Below are positions 43,062 through 52,476 of a stretch of DNA of 64,000 nucleotides, piece by piece. The stretch is from an uncultured Chryseobacterium sp. (GTDB lineage Bacteria; Bacteroidota; Bacteroidia; Flavobacteriales; Weeksellaceae). Within the stretch, counting starts at the first letter, position 1, and each line of letters starts with the position of its first letter. Location of the stretch: the NCBI GenBank assembly GCA_913778275.1, contig CAJYWN010000008.1:1-64000 (forward strand). The letters are read 5' to 3'. The notes under the pieces are model-generated. The model saw only the letters and a list, made by a program, of their open reading frames with translations. It was not told the DNA's origin and did not search any database. The position numbers were made by a program, and so were the translations under genes.

Positions 43062-44057
43062 TTATCTTTGAATTTTGAAAGTGGCTGCCGGCGGAGGGGT
43101 ATTAATCGCCGCACTATCCCTCTGGATCTGCATTGCTTTCTTTTCGGCATCTACCTGATCTTTCATCTGCTGCTCTGTTTTCAGCTTTTCATCAGTCTGT
43201 GCCTGCAGTTTTTTCTGTCTTTCGGTTAATGCAGCAATTCTTTCTTCCGTCTGCTTTTTAACTACTACAAAATCTTTCTTTTCTTTTTCAAGCTTTTCTC
43301 TGATATCGAGCGCTGTTTTGGCAACTTCGGTATTCGGCATTTCTTTTTCGATCTGTCTTGTGAATGAAAGGGCGCTCTCAATTCTTTCGTCCTTCAGATC
43401 ATACACAGATTTTGTAGCCAGCTCATAACGTGATTTAATGATATAGTCATAAATCTGCGGACGAAGCTTGGTACTTGGGAAATCTTCCAAAACATTTTCC
43501 AATGCTACGTTAGCTGCTTTGTATTCTCCCATTTTAAAGTACTGTCTTGCATTTTCATAGGCCTTGAACTCAAGCTTATAAGACAACTCATCAATAAGGG
43601 TATTGATATTTTTAGATCTTTCCGAATTCGGATAGTTGTTAAGGAAATCCTGCAATTCTGTGATGGCAGATTGTGTGGTAGACTGATCCAGGTTGTAATC
43701 CATAGATCCTTCATAGTAACATAAAGCGGCCATGTATGCTGCTTCTTCTGCTCTGGGATCTTTAGGAAAATTCACCGCGAAGTTTTTAAACTGGTTTCCG
43801 GCTAACCTGAAGTTCTTATCGTAATAGTTGGCATAAGCCGTATTAAACGCAACATTGGGAAAATCGTCCGTCCCTGCCACCAGGTTGGCAAGCCTGTCAT
43901 AAAGAGCCAATGCATTTTTCCATTTCTTTTTAGCAAAATTGTCATTGGCGGTTTTTAAGATGAGGTTTTTATCCGCACTTTTCATTGCTCTTTCCTGCTT
44001 GCTTACGCACGATGCGACCACTGCTACAGCAAAAAGACCTAAAATATATTTTTTCAT
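43062..44057 (-). CDS. bamD: Outer membrane assembly lipoprotein BamD
   Basis: 331 residues. A lipoprotein signal (lipobox VVASC, Cys17) is followed by TPR-like helices (~30-230) of the YfiO/BamD type, with FPKDPRAEEAAYMAALCYYEGS. A C-terminal coiled coil (~245-310), rich in Lys, Glu and Gln, goes beyond E. coli BamD. It is part of the BAM beta-barrel insertion complex. First gene of the operon reaching recN. Confidence 0.92.
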   Translation of the reverse strand: MKKYILGLFAVAVVASCVSKQERAMKSADKNLILKTANDNFAKKKWKNALALYDRLANLVAGTDDFPNVAFNTAYANYYDKNFRLAGNQFKNFAVNFPKDPRAEEAAYMAALCYYEGSMDYNLDQSTTQSAITELQDFLNNYPNSERSKNINTLIDELSYKLEFKAYENARQYFKMGEYKAANVALENVLEDFPSTKLRPQIYDYIIKSRYELATKSVYDLKDERIESALSFTRQIEKEMPNTEVAKTALDIREKLEKEKKDFVVVKKQTEERIAALTERQKKLQAQTDEKLKTEQQMKDQVDAEKKAMQIQRDSAAINTPPPAATFKIQR

Positions 44058-44105
44058 ATAAAAAATTCAACAGTTTTCGGATGATACAGCCGATTTACTA
44101 ATTTG

Positions 44106-44113
44106 CAAAAATA
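44106..44113 (-). promoter_or_regulatory. bamD operon -7 box TATTTTTG
   Basis: Consensus TAnnTTTG on the minus strand, 48 bp upstream of the bamD ATG. Confidence 0.5.
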
Positions 44114-44160
44114 TAACTTTTTTGTCAATAGATTTTTTTTTATGATTATTTAACGTAATT

Positions 44161-44790
44161 TTAGTCTGCAGCGTATCCTAAAATCGCAAAAACACTCATT
44201 AAGAGATTCATTCTTACTTTTTTCTCGGCTTCTTTAGCGTAGGTTTCCTCATTTTTGTTAGGAACATAGAGCTCATAGAAGTTCCGGTTCCGGATTACAA
44301 ATAAAGTAGACCCGATAATGGTTGTAAGGATATCTTCAGGTTTCGGGGTAAAGGTGAAAACGCCTGAAGTAACCCCTTTTTTAATCACTTCATCCAGTTT
44401 TTTAACAAACAGCTGATAGAAATCCATTAATTCATCCTTGAGATTTTCCGTATGACGGAGCTCCTGGGTAACAAATCCGTGAAAATAATTATACTTAAAT
44501 AACTGTGCAACAATGTATTTGATAATTTCTTTCATTTGCATTTCAGGCCTTCCCTCTTTAATGGTATCTGCAAACTCAGAAAAATTCTCTCTGGTCTTCA
44601 GCACTCTGTACTGATAGAGATAAGACATCATTTTTTCTTTAGACCCGAAGTAATAAGAGATCATGGCAACGTTTATATTTGCTTTGGAACAGATATCTCT
44701 CACGGATGTTCCTTCGTAGCCTTTTTTTGCAATCAGCTCTTCGGCAATGTCTAAAATATGTATTTGTTTTTCTGTAAATTTTTTCTTCAT
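44161..44790 (-). CDS. TetR/AcrR-family regulator
   Basis: 209 residues from the ATG at 44790; a GTG three codons upstream is also in frame. The N-terminal helix-turn-helix (~5-50, with VRDICSKANINVAMISYYFGSKEKM) is typical of TetR; the C-terminal ligand domain is not assignable. A palindrome between this gene and the divergent hydrolase gene is a likely autoregulatory site. Confidence 0.92.
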   Translation of the reverse strand: MKKKFTEKQIHILDIAEELIAKKGYEGTSVRDICSKANINVAMISYYFGSKEKMMSYLYQYRVLKTRENFSEFADTIKEGRPEMQMKEIIKYIVAQLFKYNYFHGFVTQELRHTENLKDELMDFYQLFVKKLDEVIKKGVTSGVFTFTPKPEDILTTIIGSTLFVIRNRNFYELYVPNKNEETYAKEAEKKVRMNLLMSVFAILGYAAD

Positions 44791-44835
44791 GCAATGCACT
44801 TTGAAGTAAAGTTAAGAAATTTTTAACAGATTTAT

Positions 44836-44847
44836 AAACGTTCGTTT
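44836..44847. promoter_or_regulatory. Palindrome AAACGTTCGTTT, likely TetR operator
   Basis: The arms AAACG and CGTTT are symmetric about TT and resemble the ACGTTCGT core of many TetR-family sites. It lies 45 bp upstream of the TetR ATG and 41 bp upstream of the TatD-like ATG, so it could control both. Confidence 0.5.
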
Positions 44848-44888
44848 AAGAAATTTACATAACCTATAAAATAATAGTATTTTTGAAG

Positions 44889-45515
44889 ATGGATTTTTTT
44901 GATTTTCATCACCATAAGAAAAACATTTCTTTCGGAATTTATAATCTGGATCTGAATAACGCTCCGTCAGACATTCCGTACTCTATCGGGATTCATCCTA
45001 AAGCTGTTAACAACAGTACCATTGAAGAACAGTTTCAGTGGCTGGAATCGAATATTACCAAAAATTGTATGGCCATCGGTGAATGCGGATTAGACTCTTT
45101 TGCAGAAGCTGATCTGAAAACACAGGAAGAAGTTTTTCTTAGACAGATCAGGATTTCCAACAGTATTAAAAAACCTGTCATCATTCATTGTATACGAAAG
45201 TTTTATGAGGTGATTTCCTTTAAAAAATACGCCGAACAGCCGATGATCATTCATGGTTTTAATAAAAAAGCACATATTGCCGAGGATCTGCTTAAAAATA
45301 ATTTTTACCTGAGTTTTGGAAAAGCGGTTTTGTATAATTTATCTTTGCAAAATACTTTGAAAATTACTCCTTTAGACAAAATCTTTTTGGAAACCGATAA
45401 TGACGATTTCAATATCGGAGATCTGTACCTTAAAGTTTCGGAAATAAAAGATATTTCGCCGGAGGACCTGAATAAACAAATTTTAGAAAATTTAGAGACA
45501 ATAAAAAATGGATAA
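44889..45515 (+). CDS. TatD-like metal-dependent hydrolase
   Basis: 208 residues from the ATG at 44889; the in-frame TTG 6 nt upstream is less likely. The TIM-barrel metal site is visible as FHHH (~7-10), GECGLD, IIHC, IIHGF and ETDND. Shorter than E. coli TatD (260). The family are DNases or related phosphoesterases; the substrate is unknown. Overlaps tcdA by 8 nt. Confidence 0.85.
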   Translation: MDFFDFHHHKKNISFGIYNLDLNNAPSDIPYSIGIHPKAVNNSTIEEQFQWLESNITKNCMAIGECGLDSFAEADLKTQEEVFLRQIRISNSIKKPVIIHCIRKFYEVISFKKYAEQPMIIHGFNKKAHIAEDLLKNNFYLSFGKAVLYNLSLQNTLKITPLDKIFLETDNDDFNIGDLYLKVSEIKDISPEDLNKQILENLETIKNG

Positions 45516-46233
45516 ATACTGGTTGGAAAGAACGGAGCTTCTGATCAAGGAAGAAGGACTGGAAAAACTAACAAATGCGAATGTACTGGTTGTAGGTTTA
45601 GGGGGTGTCGGTTCTTTTGCCGCAGAGTTTCTTGCAAGGGCAGGAGTCGGCAATATGACGATTGTAGATGGTGATACGGTAGACATTACCAACATCAACC
45701 GACAATTGCCGGCGTTGCATTCAACCGTAGGAAAGCATAAAGTGGAAGTGGTGGCAGAAAGACTTTTAGACATCAATCCTAAACTGAATTTAACCAAAAT
45801 CAATGAATTCCTGAACCCGGAAAGGATGGACCAGGTTCTTGACGAAGGGAAATTTGACTATATCCTAGACTGTATCGACAGCGTAACGCCAAAGCTGAAG
45901 CTGCTGATTGCCGCAAGAAGGAGAAAAATAAAAGTGGTAAGTTCTATGGGAGCCGGCGGAAAAACCGATCCCAGTAAAGTTATGGTACGGGATATCAGCA
46001 AAACCCACAACTGCTACCTTGCCAAACAGGTACGGAAAAGACTGAAAAAGGAGAAAATCAACAAAGGAATCCGCTGTGTTTTTTCGAATGAAATCCAGAA
46101 TGAGGAAAGTTTGAAGATGACCGACGGAACCAATTATAAGAGATCCTTTTACGGCACCATCAGTTTTATTCCTGCGATTTTCGGATTGTATGCAGCCGCG
46201 GAAGTGATTAATTATTTAGTGAAAAAAGATTAA
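45508..46233 (+). CDS. tcdA: tRNA threonylcarbamoyladenosine dehydratase
   Basis: A 241-residue E1-like (ThiF/MoeB superfamily) enzyme that cyclises t6A37 of tRNAs to ct6A. It has the ATP site GLGGVGS (30-36), DGDTVDITNINRQ and DCIDSVTPKLKLL. The spacing, length and C-terminal hydrophobic end fit TcdA rather than MoeB, which is usually paired with ubiquitin-like partners. Overlaps the TatD-like gene, so translationally coupled. Confidence 0.9.
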   Translation: MDKYWLERTELLIKEEGLEKLTNANVLVVGLGGVGSFAAEFLARAGVGNMTIVDGDTVDITNINRQLPALHSTVGKHKVEVVAERLLDINPKLNLTKINEFLNPERMDQVLDEGKFDYILDCIDSVTPKLKLLIAARRRKIKVVSSMGAGGKTDPSKVMVRDISKTHNCYLAKQVRKRLKKEKINKGIRCVFSNEIQNEESLKMTDGTNYKRSFYGTISFIPAIFGLYAAAEVINYLVKKD

Positions 46234-46360
46234 AGCTTCAATTGAGATGCTTCGATTACGCACAGCATGAAATCTCTGATGCTAACAACAATCACAGAGG
46301 TTATGATGATTATTGAAACATCAGACAAGTAAAAAATTATCCCTTATCTTTACACCCGTA

Positions 46361-46735
46361 ATGACAAACTTCAAATATCCCAGAGCTGAAAAACTCAAAA
46401 AAAGTACCGAGATCTCTTTGCTTTTTGAAAAAGGTAAATGGAGAAGCAATGGGAATCTGAGAATCATCATGCTGAAAGATAAACCTGCCAATCCCGTTGA
46501 AAGTACAAAGTTTGCCGTTTCGGTTTCCAAGAAATATTTTAAGAAGGCAGTGCACAGAAACCGTATCAAAAGGCTTCTCAGAGAATGTTACCGGCTGAAT
46601 AAGGATCTTTTCAAAGAATATTTCGGAGACAGAACAATGGCGATGCTCTTCTGGGTATCGCCAGAACTGCCGCAAAAGTTTCAGGAAGTTGAGGAGCAGT
46701 TTATTAAACTGTGTCAGGCGCAGAAGAAGTCCTGA
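46361..46735 (+). CDS. rnpA: Ribonuclease P protein component
   Basis: 124 residues from the ATG at 46361; an upstream in-frame ATG (46313) would add a non-conserved extension. FAVSVSKKYFKKAVHRNRIKRLLRECYR contains the RNR family signature. Basic, binds RnpB RNA and pre-tRNA 5' leaders. rpmH is not adjacent, unlike in many other bacteria. Confidence 0.92.
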   Translation: MTNFKYPRAEKLKKSTEISLLFEKGKWRSNGNLRIIMLKDKPANPVESTKFAVSVSKKYFKKAVHRNRIKRLLRECYRLNKDLFKEYFGDRTMAMLFWVSPELPQKFQEVEEQFIKLCQAQKKS

Positions 46736-46910
46736 TTTCTTTTAGTTTCGCTGAACCTGCAGCTTATGCAGATTTCCCTTCTGATCATGAATGTTGAATT
46801 TGTTTTAATTTAGTATTAATTAGTATTAAGACCTTTGGACCTATTGCAATCAGTAATCCCCGGAATTTATTTTTTTGTACCTTAGGAAAACAATACATCT
46901 GAAAATTAAC

Positions 46911-47519
46911 ATGCTGGACAATATCCCATACTTTCCTTATATTCTGAGTGCTTTTATCGGCATCGGATTGGCTGCTGCAAGCGGATTCAGGGTATTTCTT
47001 CCGATGTTCGCCGTAAGCCTTGCTTCCTACATGAGCTGGATTCCCGTTAATGAAAATTTTGAATGGCTATCCGGTCTTCCCGTATTGATCACTACAGGAA
47101 TTGCAACCATTGTGGAAGTTGCAGCCTATTATATTCCTTTTATAGATCATTTGCTGGACACCATTTCGGTTCCCATGGCTACGATTGCAGGATCCGTCCT
47201 ATTTGCGAGTCAGTTTGTGGATCTGGGAACATTTCCGCAATGGGCTTTAGCGTTGATAGCAGGAGGCGGAACGGCAGCAACCATCAGTTCGGGATTTGCC
47301 GGGCTTCGTGCTGCGTCTACAGCAACGACGGGAGGATTGGGAAATCCGGTGGTAGGAACCGCAGAGACCGCCGGCTCCGGGATTATGACATTCTTAGCAA
47401 TCGCAGCTCCGGTAATTGCAGGAATCTGTGCCATTGCAATAGTAATAAGCGTTGTGTTCTTCGGGAGAAGAATATGGCGGAAATTCAGGAAAAACAGAGA
47501 TACTTCTCAACAGACCTAA
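46911..47519 (+). CDS. DUF4126 membrane protein
   Basis: 202 residues from the ATG at 46911, which starts right at the hydrophobic domain. About five membrane segments, Gly/Ala-rich (GIGLAAASGFRVFLPMF, GTAATISSGFAGLRAAS). The DUF4126 label is from recollection of this signature; function unknown. Confidence 0.8.
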   Translation: MLDNIPYFPYILSAFIGIGLAAASGFRVFLPMFAVSLASYMSWIPVNENFEWLSGLPVLITTGIATIVEVAAYYIPFIDHLLDTISVPMATIAGSVLFASQFVDLGTFPQWALALIAGGGTAATISSGFAGLRAASTATTGGLGNPVVGTAETAGSGIMTFLAIAAPVIAGICAIAIVISVVFFGRRIWRKFRKNRDTSQQT

Positions 47520-47524
47520 AAACA

Positions 47525-47548
47525 AATAGCCGAAAAATTTCCGCTATT
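47525..47548. terminator. Bidirectional terminator between convergent genes
   Basis: AATAGC / GCTATT with inner GAAA / TTTC; a long T run on the plus strand follows within 8 nt. Confidence 0.7.
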
Positions 47549-47549
47549 G

Positions 47550-47741
47550 TTATTTTGTTTTTTTTGTATAATCTCCGAAAATAATTCCCAAAGGGCCTAT
47601 CACAGGAAAAATAAGTAATGTCAGATAAGGTAAAATGCCGGATCTGTTTTTAAAGAGAACCGCGATGGCTGTTACATACAATACAACAATTGCCATTATA
47701 ACAGCGATAATCTGAAAAGGGGTTATTGATAATAAATTCAT
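47550..47741 (-). CDS. Small membrane protein (PLDc_N-like)
   Basis: 63 residues with two membrane segments (~8-29, ~37-53), the second in LLIFPVIGPLGIIFGDY. This resembles the phospholipase-D-nuclease N-terminal family of short two-helix proteins. It lies 6 nt after the 707-residue gene, so is probably in its operon. Function unknown. Confidence 0.65.
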   Translation of the reverse strand: MNLLSITPFQIIAVIMAIVVLYVTAIAVLFKNRSGILPYLTLLIFPVIGPLGIIFGDYTKKTK

Positions 47742-47747
47742 GATCGT

Positions 47748-49871
47748 TTATCCTTTGGTTCTGAAATCTTTTATTTCCTGAATTCTGTTTTCATAATATT
47801 CTTTCTTTTCAGGGGTCTTTTTAATTAAAATTTCAAATGCTTTGACGGCTTTTGTATATAATTTTTGCTCGAAGTACAAATTGGCAAGCGTTTCCGTCAT
47901 CAAATGAGAGATATCGTCTCCTTTTTCTTTAACGATAAAGTTGCTTTCCTCCTTCAGCTGACTGATCTTCGGATTATTCTCAATAAACGTCTCTATGACT
48001 TTATTTTTGATTTCGGTTTTATTTTCTTTCTGTACTTCTGCGGATCTGTCGATCTTAAGCCAGCTTTGCCAGGTATTGATGAATCCCGGAATATTGCTGT
48101 CAAGGACATTGCTTTTTTTATCCTGAGAAACATTTTCAACAGAAGATATTGTTTCTGTTTTGTCTTCCTTATTTTCCTGCTCTGTTTCGACATGCTTTTC
48201 TTCCTTCTTTTCGGGCTGAGGAATCGTCCATCCCGATCCAAAAAATGACACATTCATCACCGGAGCCTCTTCTTTGCTCTCTTCATGTACCTCAGAAGCT
48301 GTGTTTTCTTCTTCTGATGTTGCGGAGACTTCCGGTTCCGATGGTGTATTCTCAGCAGGTTCGGTAACTTCTTCTGTATGCAGTGCAGTTTCTGCCTGGT
48401 TTTCTTTTTGAGCGACTTCTGTTGTGGGTTCTGAAGAAATTTCCGGTTGCGGCTGAACAGTTTCTACCGGTTTGCTGAGCAGAGAGTCTGGAAGATTGGA
48501 CTCCAGTGACATCGGTTTCCAGGCTATGTTAACTTCCGGTGTTTCTGTAACGGCAGCCTCAATGCTTTCTGCCGAAACTTCTTCCACCGGTATTTCTGAA
48601 GGTTCAGACTGATTATCGGCTTCTGAAGCGGATCTCTGAACGGTATCTTCAGTTTTCGGCTCTTCAGGCTTTACCTCAAAACGTTGTGTTTCTGCAAAGC
48701 TGATGTCGTGTCCGGTATCTTCAGGCTCTTCTTCTTTTTTAGAAGTTTCGGAGGCGGCTTTCTCTTTCATTCTTTTCTCAACCTCTTCAATCAGTCTGCG
48801 CATTTCGTCTTCATGCTTACTGAAATTCGGCTGGGAAATTTCAGATATTTTTTCTTCTGTGTTTGGCTGTATTTTTACTTCAGGCAGGAAAGATTCCATG
48901 CCGTGAAAGCTCAATTCAGCATCATCATGAAGCGGTTTTTCTTCTTCCGAAGAGGAAATCCGGTCTTCATTAATAATGGTTTCCGGAGTAAAATCTGCCA
49001 TTTCTTCTGTCCTGTTTAAAGAAATTTCTCCTTCATAAGACTCTTCATTAGCTTCATCTTTCTTATTGACTGTTACCTCAACGTTAGGAAGGAAAGATTC
49101 GGTTTCATGGAAACTTAATTCGGAGGCGTTCTGAACTTCTTCTTTTTCAGGTTCGGAAGTTATTTTTTCTTCTTCAATAATAGTTTCTGGAGTAAAACTT
49201 TCAATTTTATGAACTTCAGGAGTATCATTTTCCTGGAGATTATCAGCATCATTGATCCTGATTTCCTCTTTTTTCTCCAGCTTTTGGGTGATGATGGAGC
49301 CTGATTCTAATGTAGATTCCAGATCAATAACCTCTACATTTTCATCTTCAAGAAAGTTTTCTTCTCCTTCAAATAAAATCCTGTTTCGTTCTCCTTTTAC
49401 AAAAACCTCTTTCGCTTCAGGTTTCGGAACCGGAGGCACACCAAAGCTTTCTTTATTTTCTGTTACTGCTTCTGCCTGCCGTTCAACGATTTCAGGTTTT
49501 ATTTCCGCAGCGGGCTCTTCTTCTCTTTTTAAAGGGAAAACGGAAGCTTTAGAACGTAATAAAAGCTGAAGCGGGTTTTCTGCAGGAATGATCTTCTCCT
49601 TTACTGCTTCCGCAGCAATTCCTGCTTTAGGCTTCTGCTGGATTTTGCCGTTGATCAGCTGGTAAAGAATTTTTTTATCCGTAGTATATGCCGCCGTGGT
49701 GGAGAGCACTTTCTGATAATTTTCTTTATCATACAGATGAACTCCATACAAATATAATGCTCTGATATTTTGAATATAGGGAAAAGAATTAATTTCCTCT
49801 TTCAGAAGACTAAGGTCTTCTGACTGAATGCTTTTCGGGGTCTTTAATAATTCTAAAACTCTATGATTCAT
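47748..49871 (-). CDS. Large acidic, repeat-containing TPR protein
   Basis: 707 residues. The first ~100 are helical; ~100-590 are low-complexity and very Glu-rich, with a block seen twice, SFTPETIIEEEKI...SELSFHETESFLP and DFTPETIINEDRI...AELSFHGMESFLP, and a third trace (DISFAETQRF). The last ~70 residues look like one or two TPR helices pairs (LYFEQKLYTKAVKAFEILIKKTPEKKEYYENRI). No signal peptide, so cytoplasmic. 1 nt after lptE. Bacteroidota often have a gene of this sort in this position; function unknown. Confidence 0.75.
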   Translation of the reverse strand: MNHRVLELLKTPKSIQSEDLSLLKEEINSFPYIQNIRALYLYGVHLYDKENYQKVLSTTAAYTTDKKILYQLINGKIQQKPKAGIAAEAVKEKIIPAENPLQLLLRSKASVFPLKREEEPAAEIKPEIVERQAEAVTENKESFGVPPVPKPEAKEVFVKGERNRILFEGEENFLEDENVEVIDLESTLESGSIITQKLEKKEEIRINDADNLQENDTPEVHKIESFTPETIIEEEKITSEPEKEEVQNASELSFHETESFLPNVEVTVNKKDEANEESYEGEISLNRTEEMADFTPETIINEDRISSSEEEKPLHDDAELSFHGMESFLPEVKIQPNTEEKISEISQPNFSKHEDEMRRLIEEVEKRMKEKAASETSKKEEEPEDTGHDISFAETQRFEVKPEEPKTEDTVQRSASEADNQSEPSEIPVEEVSAESIEAAVTETPEVNIAWKPMSLESNLPDSLLSKPVETVQPQPEISSEPTTEVAQKENQAETALHTEEVTEPAENTPSEPEVSATSEEENTASEVHEESKEEAPVMNVSFFGSGWTIPQPEKKEEKHVETEQENKEDKTETISSVENVSQDKKSNVLDSNIPGFINTWQSWLKIDRSAEVQKENKTEIKNKVIETFIENNPKISQLKEESNFIVKEKGDDISHLMTETLANLYFEQKLYTKAVKAFEILIKKTPEKKEYYENRIQEIKDFRTKG

Positions 49872-49872
49872 C

Positions 49873-50421
49873 TTACCAATTCGCTACAATGTCGTTAAAT
49901 ATTTTATTAATAATCCTGTCGGTCGCAATTTTTACCTGAGAGCTTTCGATATCAGACTGCGACAGATTACTGTTGAAAACCGCTTCATCAGAATAGGTCC
50001 TGTCGAAGCTCAGCTCAGGATGAAGCCTGTTTTCATAATGCACTTTCACCGTTATGGTAAGCTTATTCTGAGACTCCTGAATGGTACCGCCTGTATTTGT
50101 GGGTACGGTGGTTGAGCTGATAGTGGTTGGTGTAATGGAATAATCCGTAATCTCACCTTCCACCAGAATATCCGGGTTTTCTTTTGTACCTTTTAATGTT
50201 GTTCGCTGTAAAAAACGGTTCTGAATATCCGTAGAGAACTGCTGCGACAAGGTAGGATTTACCAAAGGAGCATTGTTCGGAAATTCATTGATCTGAATGG
50301 TTTTTTCGTCTTTAAGGGATGAACCCGTAAAAGTGTAGCACGAATTCAGTACCGATAAACACAACAGCAACAGCCAGAATTTTGGCTGTGTGATTTTGAT
50401 ATTTTTAATTTTAAAATTCAT
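49873..50421 (-). CDS. lptE: LPS-assembly lipoprotein LptE
   Basis: 182 residues from the ATG at 50421; a longer in-frame start would hide the lipoprotein signal. The lipobox ends at Cys28 (VLNSC), followed by YTFTGSSL and the LptE-type fold. It plugs the LptD barrel, which inserts LPS in the outer membrane. Overlaps the upstream membrane-protein gene by 11 nt. Confidence 0.85.
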   Translation of the reverse strand: MNFKIKNIKITQPKFWLLLLCLSVLNSCYTFTGSSLKDEKTIQINEFPNNAPLVNPTLSQQFSTDIQNRFLQRTTLKGTKENPDILVEGEITDYSITPTTISSTTVPTNTGGTIQESQNKLTITVKVHYENRLHPELSFDRTYSDEAVFNSNLSQSDIESSQVKIATDRIINKIFNDIVANW

Positions 50422-51100
50422 TTTTAGTTCCAATTTCCTGAATTTCGTCATGAGTAACCTGCTTCAATGCATCTTCATAGGCAAAGTAGTGGGAAGCATA
50501 CGCAAAAGGTATTGTAAAAATCACCCCGATAACACAGGCAATTACTCCTAACTGCGACAAAAATCCTACAACCAGTGAATATAGAAAGATTAACCATAGA
50601 TTTCCTTTACTCATTACAGAAGAGACTTTCCATGCTTCTTTAATATCTATAATCCTTCCGAGAGAAATTAAGGCAGGCATATAAAATCCCTTCAGACAAA
50701 CAATTAAGATCGCTATGTAAACAAAGACCATATAAATTATAAACAGAGCCGGCGGACCTGCGGAAGGATCTCTGTCTGCCATCATTGGGATCATGAACAG
50801 CATCGGAATATAGATTACCATGACTCCGCCTAGTAAAACCAGCTGTATCAAAAAGTAAGGCGTGAAATCATCGAAATTGAAAATATCTCCTGCGCTTACA
50901 TTTCTTCCCGCTCTTAAATCACGGCAATATCTATAAAAGTTTCCTACTGCCAAAAGACCGCAAAAAGGAATGATAGACATGATCATCGCAAGCAGAAAAG
51001 CTCCCAGCAAACTTCCAAAATTTGCTTTATAAAATTCGTATCCGTTGCTGATGTAATCTCCTAATTTGAAATTGACCGGTTTTGCATTAATTCTAATCAT
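50411..51100 (-). CDS. Polytopic membrane protein, unknown
   Basis: 229 residues with about five membrane segments and a cytoplasmic N-terminus (NFKLGDYISNGYEFYKANFGSLLGAFLL). This arrangement is like the DUF4013/DUF975-type integral membrane proteins. It lies between the sigma-54 activator (5 nt before) and lptE, so belongs to the envelope-related operon. Confidence 0.65.
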   Translation of the reverse strand: MIRINAKPVNFKLGDYISNGYEFYKANFGSLLGAFLLAMIMSIIPFCGLLAVGNFYRYCRDLRAGRNVSAGDIFNFDDFTPYFLIQLVLLGGVMVIYIPMLFMIPMMADRDPSAGPPALFIIYMVFVYIAILIVCLKGFYMPALISLGRIIDIKEAWKVSSVMSKGNLWLIFLYSLVVGFLSQLGVIACVIGVIFTIPFAYASHYFAYEDALKQVTHDEIQEIGTKNEF

Positions 51101-51105
51101 GATTA

Positions 51106-52398
51106 TTATTCTTCTAAGTTATATTGTTTTATTTTTCTGTACAGCGTTCTCTGGGAAATGCCCAATTCATCCGCTGCTTTGTTTCTTCTTCCTTTATGTT
51201 TTTCTAATGCCTTGATTATTAAATCTTTTTCATTATTCTGAAGCGATAAAGATTCCGGTCTGTGTTCCTCAATTTCTATATCTTCCACATCTTCATAGCT
51301 GTCTTCCTGTCCTGAGATGATCGTAGGATTCTGGATGACCGGTACATCATTATTTTTATTTTCAAAGTACAGCAATGAATTCGGGGCTACATTCTGCTGG
51401 CTTTCAGGCGTATAAATCCTGTTGATCAGGTTTTTTTCGTGATTGCTGAGATCCGAAGTTCCGCGGTTTTTTATCAATTCCGAAGTTAAGGATTTTAAAT
51501 CATTAATATCGTTTCTCATATCGAAGAGAATTTTGTACATGATTTCCCTTTCGCTGCCGAAATCACTTTGTTTATGAGTAGTAGGCGTATTTACAACCAT
51601 CGGAAGATGAGATTCCATGGGAATATATTCTGCCAGTTTCTCGGGTGTAACGTGTCTGTTTCTTTCGACAACAGTCATCTGTTCAACCAGATTTCTCAGC
51701 TGACGCACATTTCCGGGGAAGGTATAATTTTCGATATAATGTACCGCTCCCGGTTCCAGTTCCAGTTCCGGCATTCTGTATTTCTCGGCAAAATCGATGG
51801 CAAATTTTCTGAATAACAGGTGAATATCTCCTTTCCTTTCTCTCAAAGGCGGCATATCGATCTGCACCGTGTTTAAACGATAATAAAGGTCCTCCCGGAA
51901 TCTTCCGTCCTGAATCGCTTTCATCATATTAACGTTGGTAGCGGCAACAATCCTTACATTGGTTTTCTGAACCTGTGACGATCCTACCTTCATGAATTCT
52001 CCGCTTTCCAGGACTCTCAACAGGCGAACCTGCGTTTGTAAGGGCAGTTCTCCCACCTCATCAAGAAAAATAGTCCCTCCGTCTGCTACCTCGAAATATC
52101 CTTTCCTGGTTGCCGTGGCGCCAGTAAATGCTCCTTTTTCGTGCCCGAATAATTCGGAATCGATGGTTCCTTCCGGAATTGCTCCGCAGTTGACGACGAT
52201 GTAAGGCTGATGTTTTCTTTTGGATTCCGAATGAATGATTTTAGGGATAAATTCTTTCCCGACACCACTTTCCCCGATGACGAGAACGGATATATCTGTT
52301 GGTGCGACTTGAATCGCTTTTTCCAAAGCACGGTTTAAGGCCGGAAAGTTCCCGATAATTCCGAAACGGTTTTTTATATTTTGAAGCTCGTTGCTCAT
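51106..52398 (-). CDS. Sigma-54-dependent transcriptional activator
   Basis: 430 residues: no receiver domain; an AAA+ domain with Walker A GESGVGKE (42-49), the sigma-54 contact loop GAFTGA (89-94), IFLDEVGELP (Walker B); a linker (~240-370); and a C-terminal Fis-type HTH (NKAADELGISQRTLYRKIKQY region). With no sensor domain, it is probably controlled by expression level or a partner. It heads the membrane-protein, lptE, TPR run. It does not obviously match a known pathway. Confidence 0.93.
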   Translation of the reverse strand: MSNELQNIKNRFGIIGNFPALNRALEKAIQVAPTDISVLVIGESGVGKEFIPKIIHSESKRKHQPYIVVNCGAIPEGTIDSELFGHEKGAFTGATATRKGYFEVADGGTIFLDEVGELPLQTQVRLLRVLESGEFMKVGSSQVQKTNVRIVAATNVNMMKAIQDGRFREDLYYRLNTVQIDMPPLRERKGDIHLLFRKFAIDFAEKYRMPELELEPGAVHYIENYTFPGNVRQLRNLVEQMTVVERNRHVTPEKLAEYIPMESHLPMVVNTPTTHKQSDFGSEREIMYKILFDMRNDINDLKSLTSELIKNRGTSDLSNHEKNLINRIYTPESQQNVAPNSLLYFENKNNDVPVIQNPTIISGQEDSYEDVEDIEIEEHRPESLSLQNNEKDLIIKALEKHKGRRNKAADELGISQRTLYRKIKQYNLEE

Positions 52399-52476
52399 AC
52401 GTAAAGTTTTAGATTATTTTTTTACAGTTTTGCTGTAAGATTAAGTTAAAAATATTTGACTTTTGTCTGAATGAAA

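Noticed and set aside
47550..47741. secG, often found near this position
   Set aside because: Two helices are present but the sequence lacks the SecG loop and matches a PLDc_N-like pattern better.
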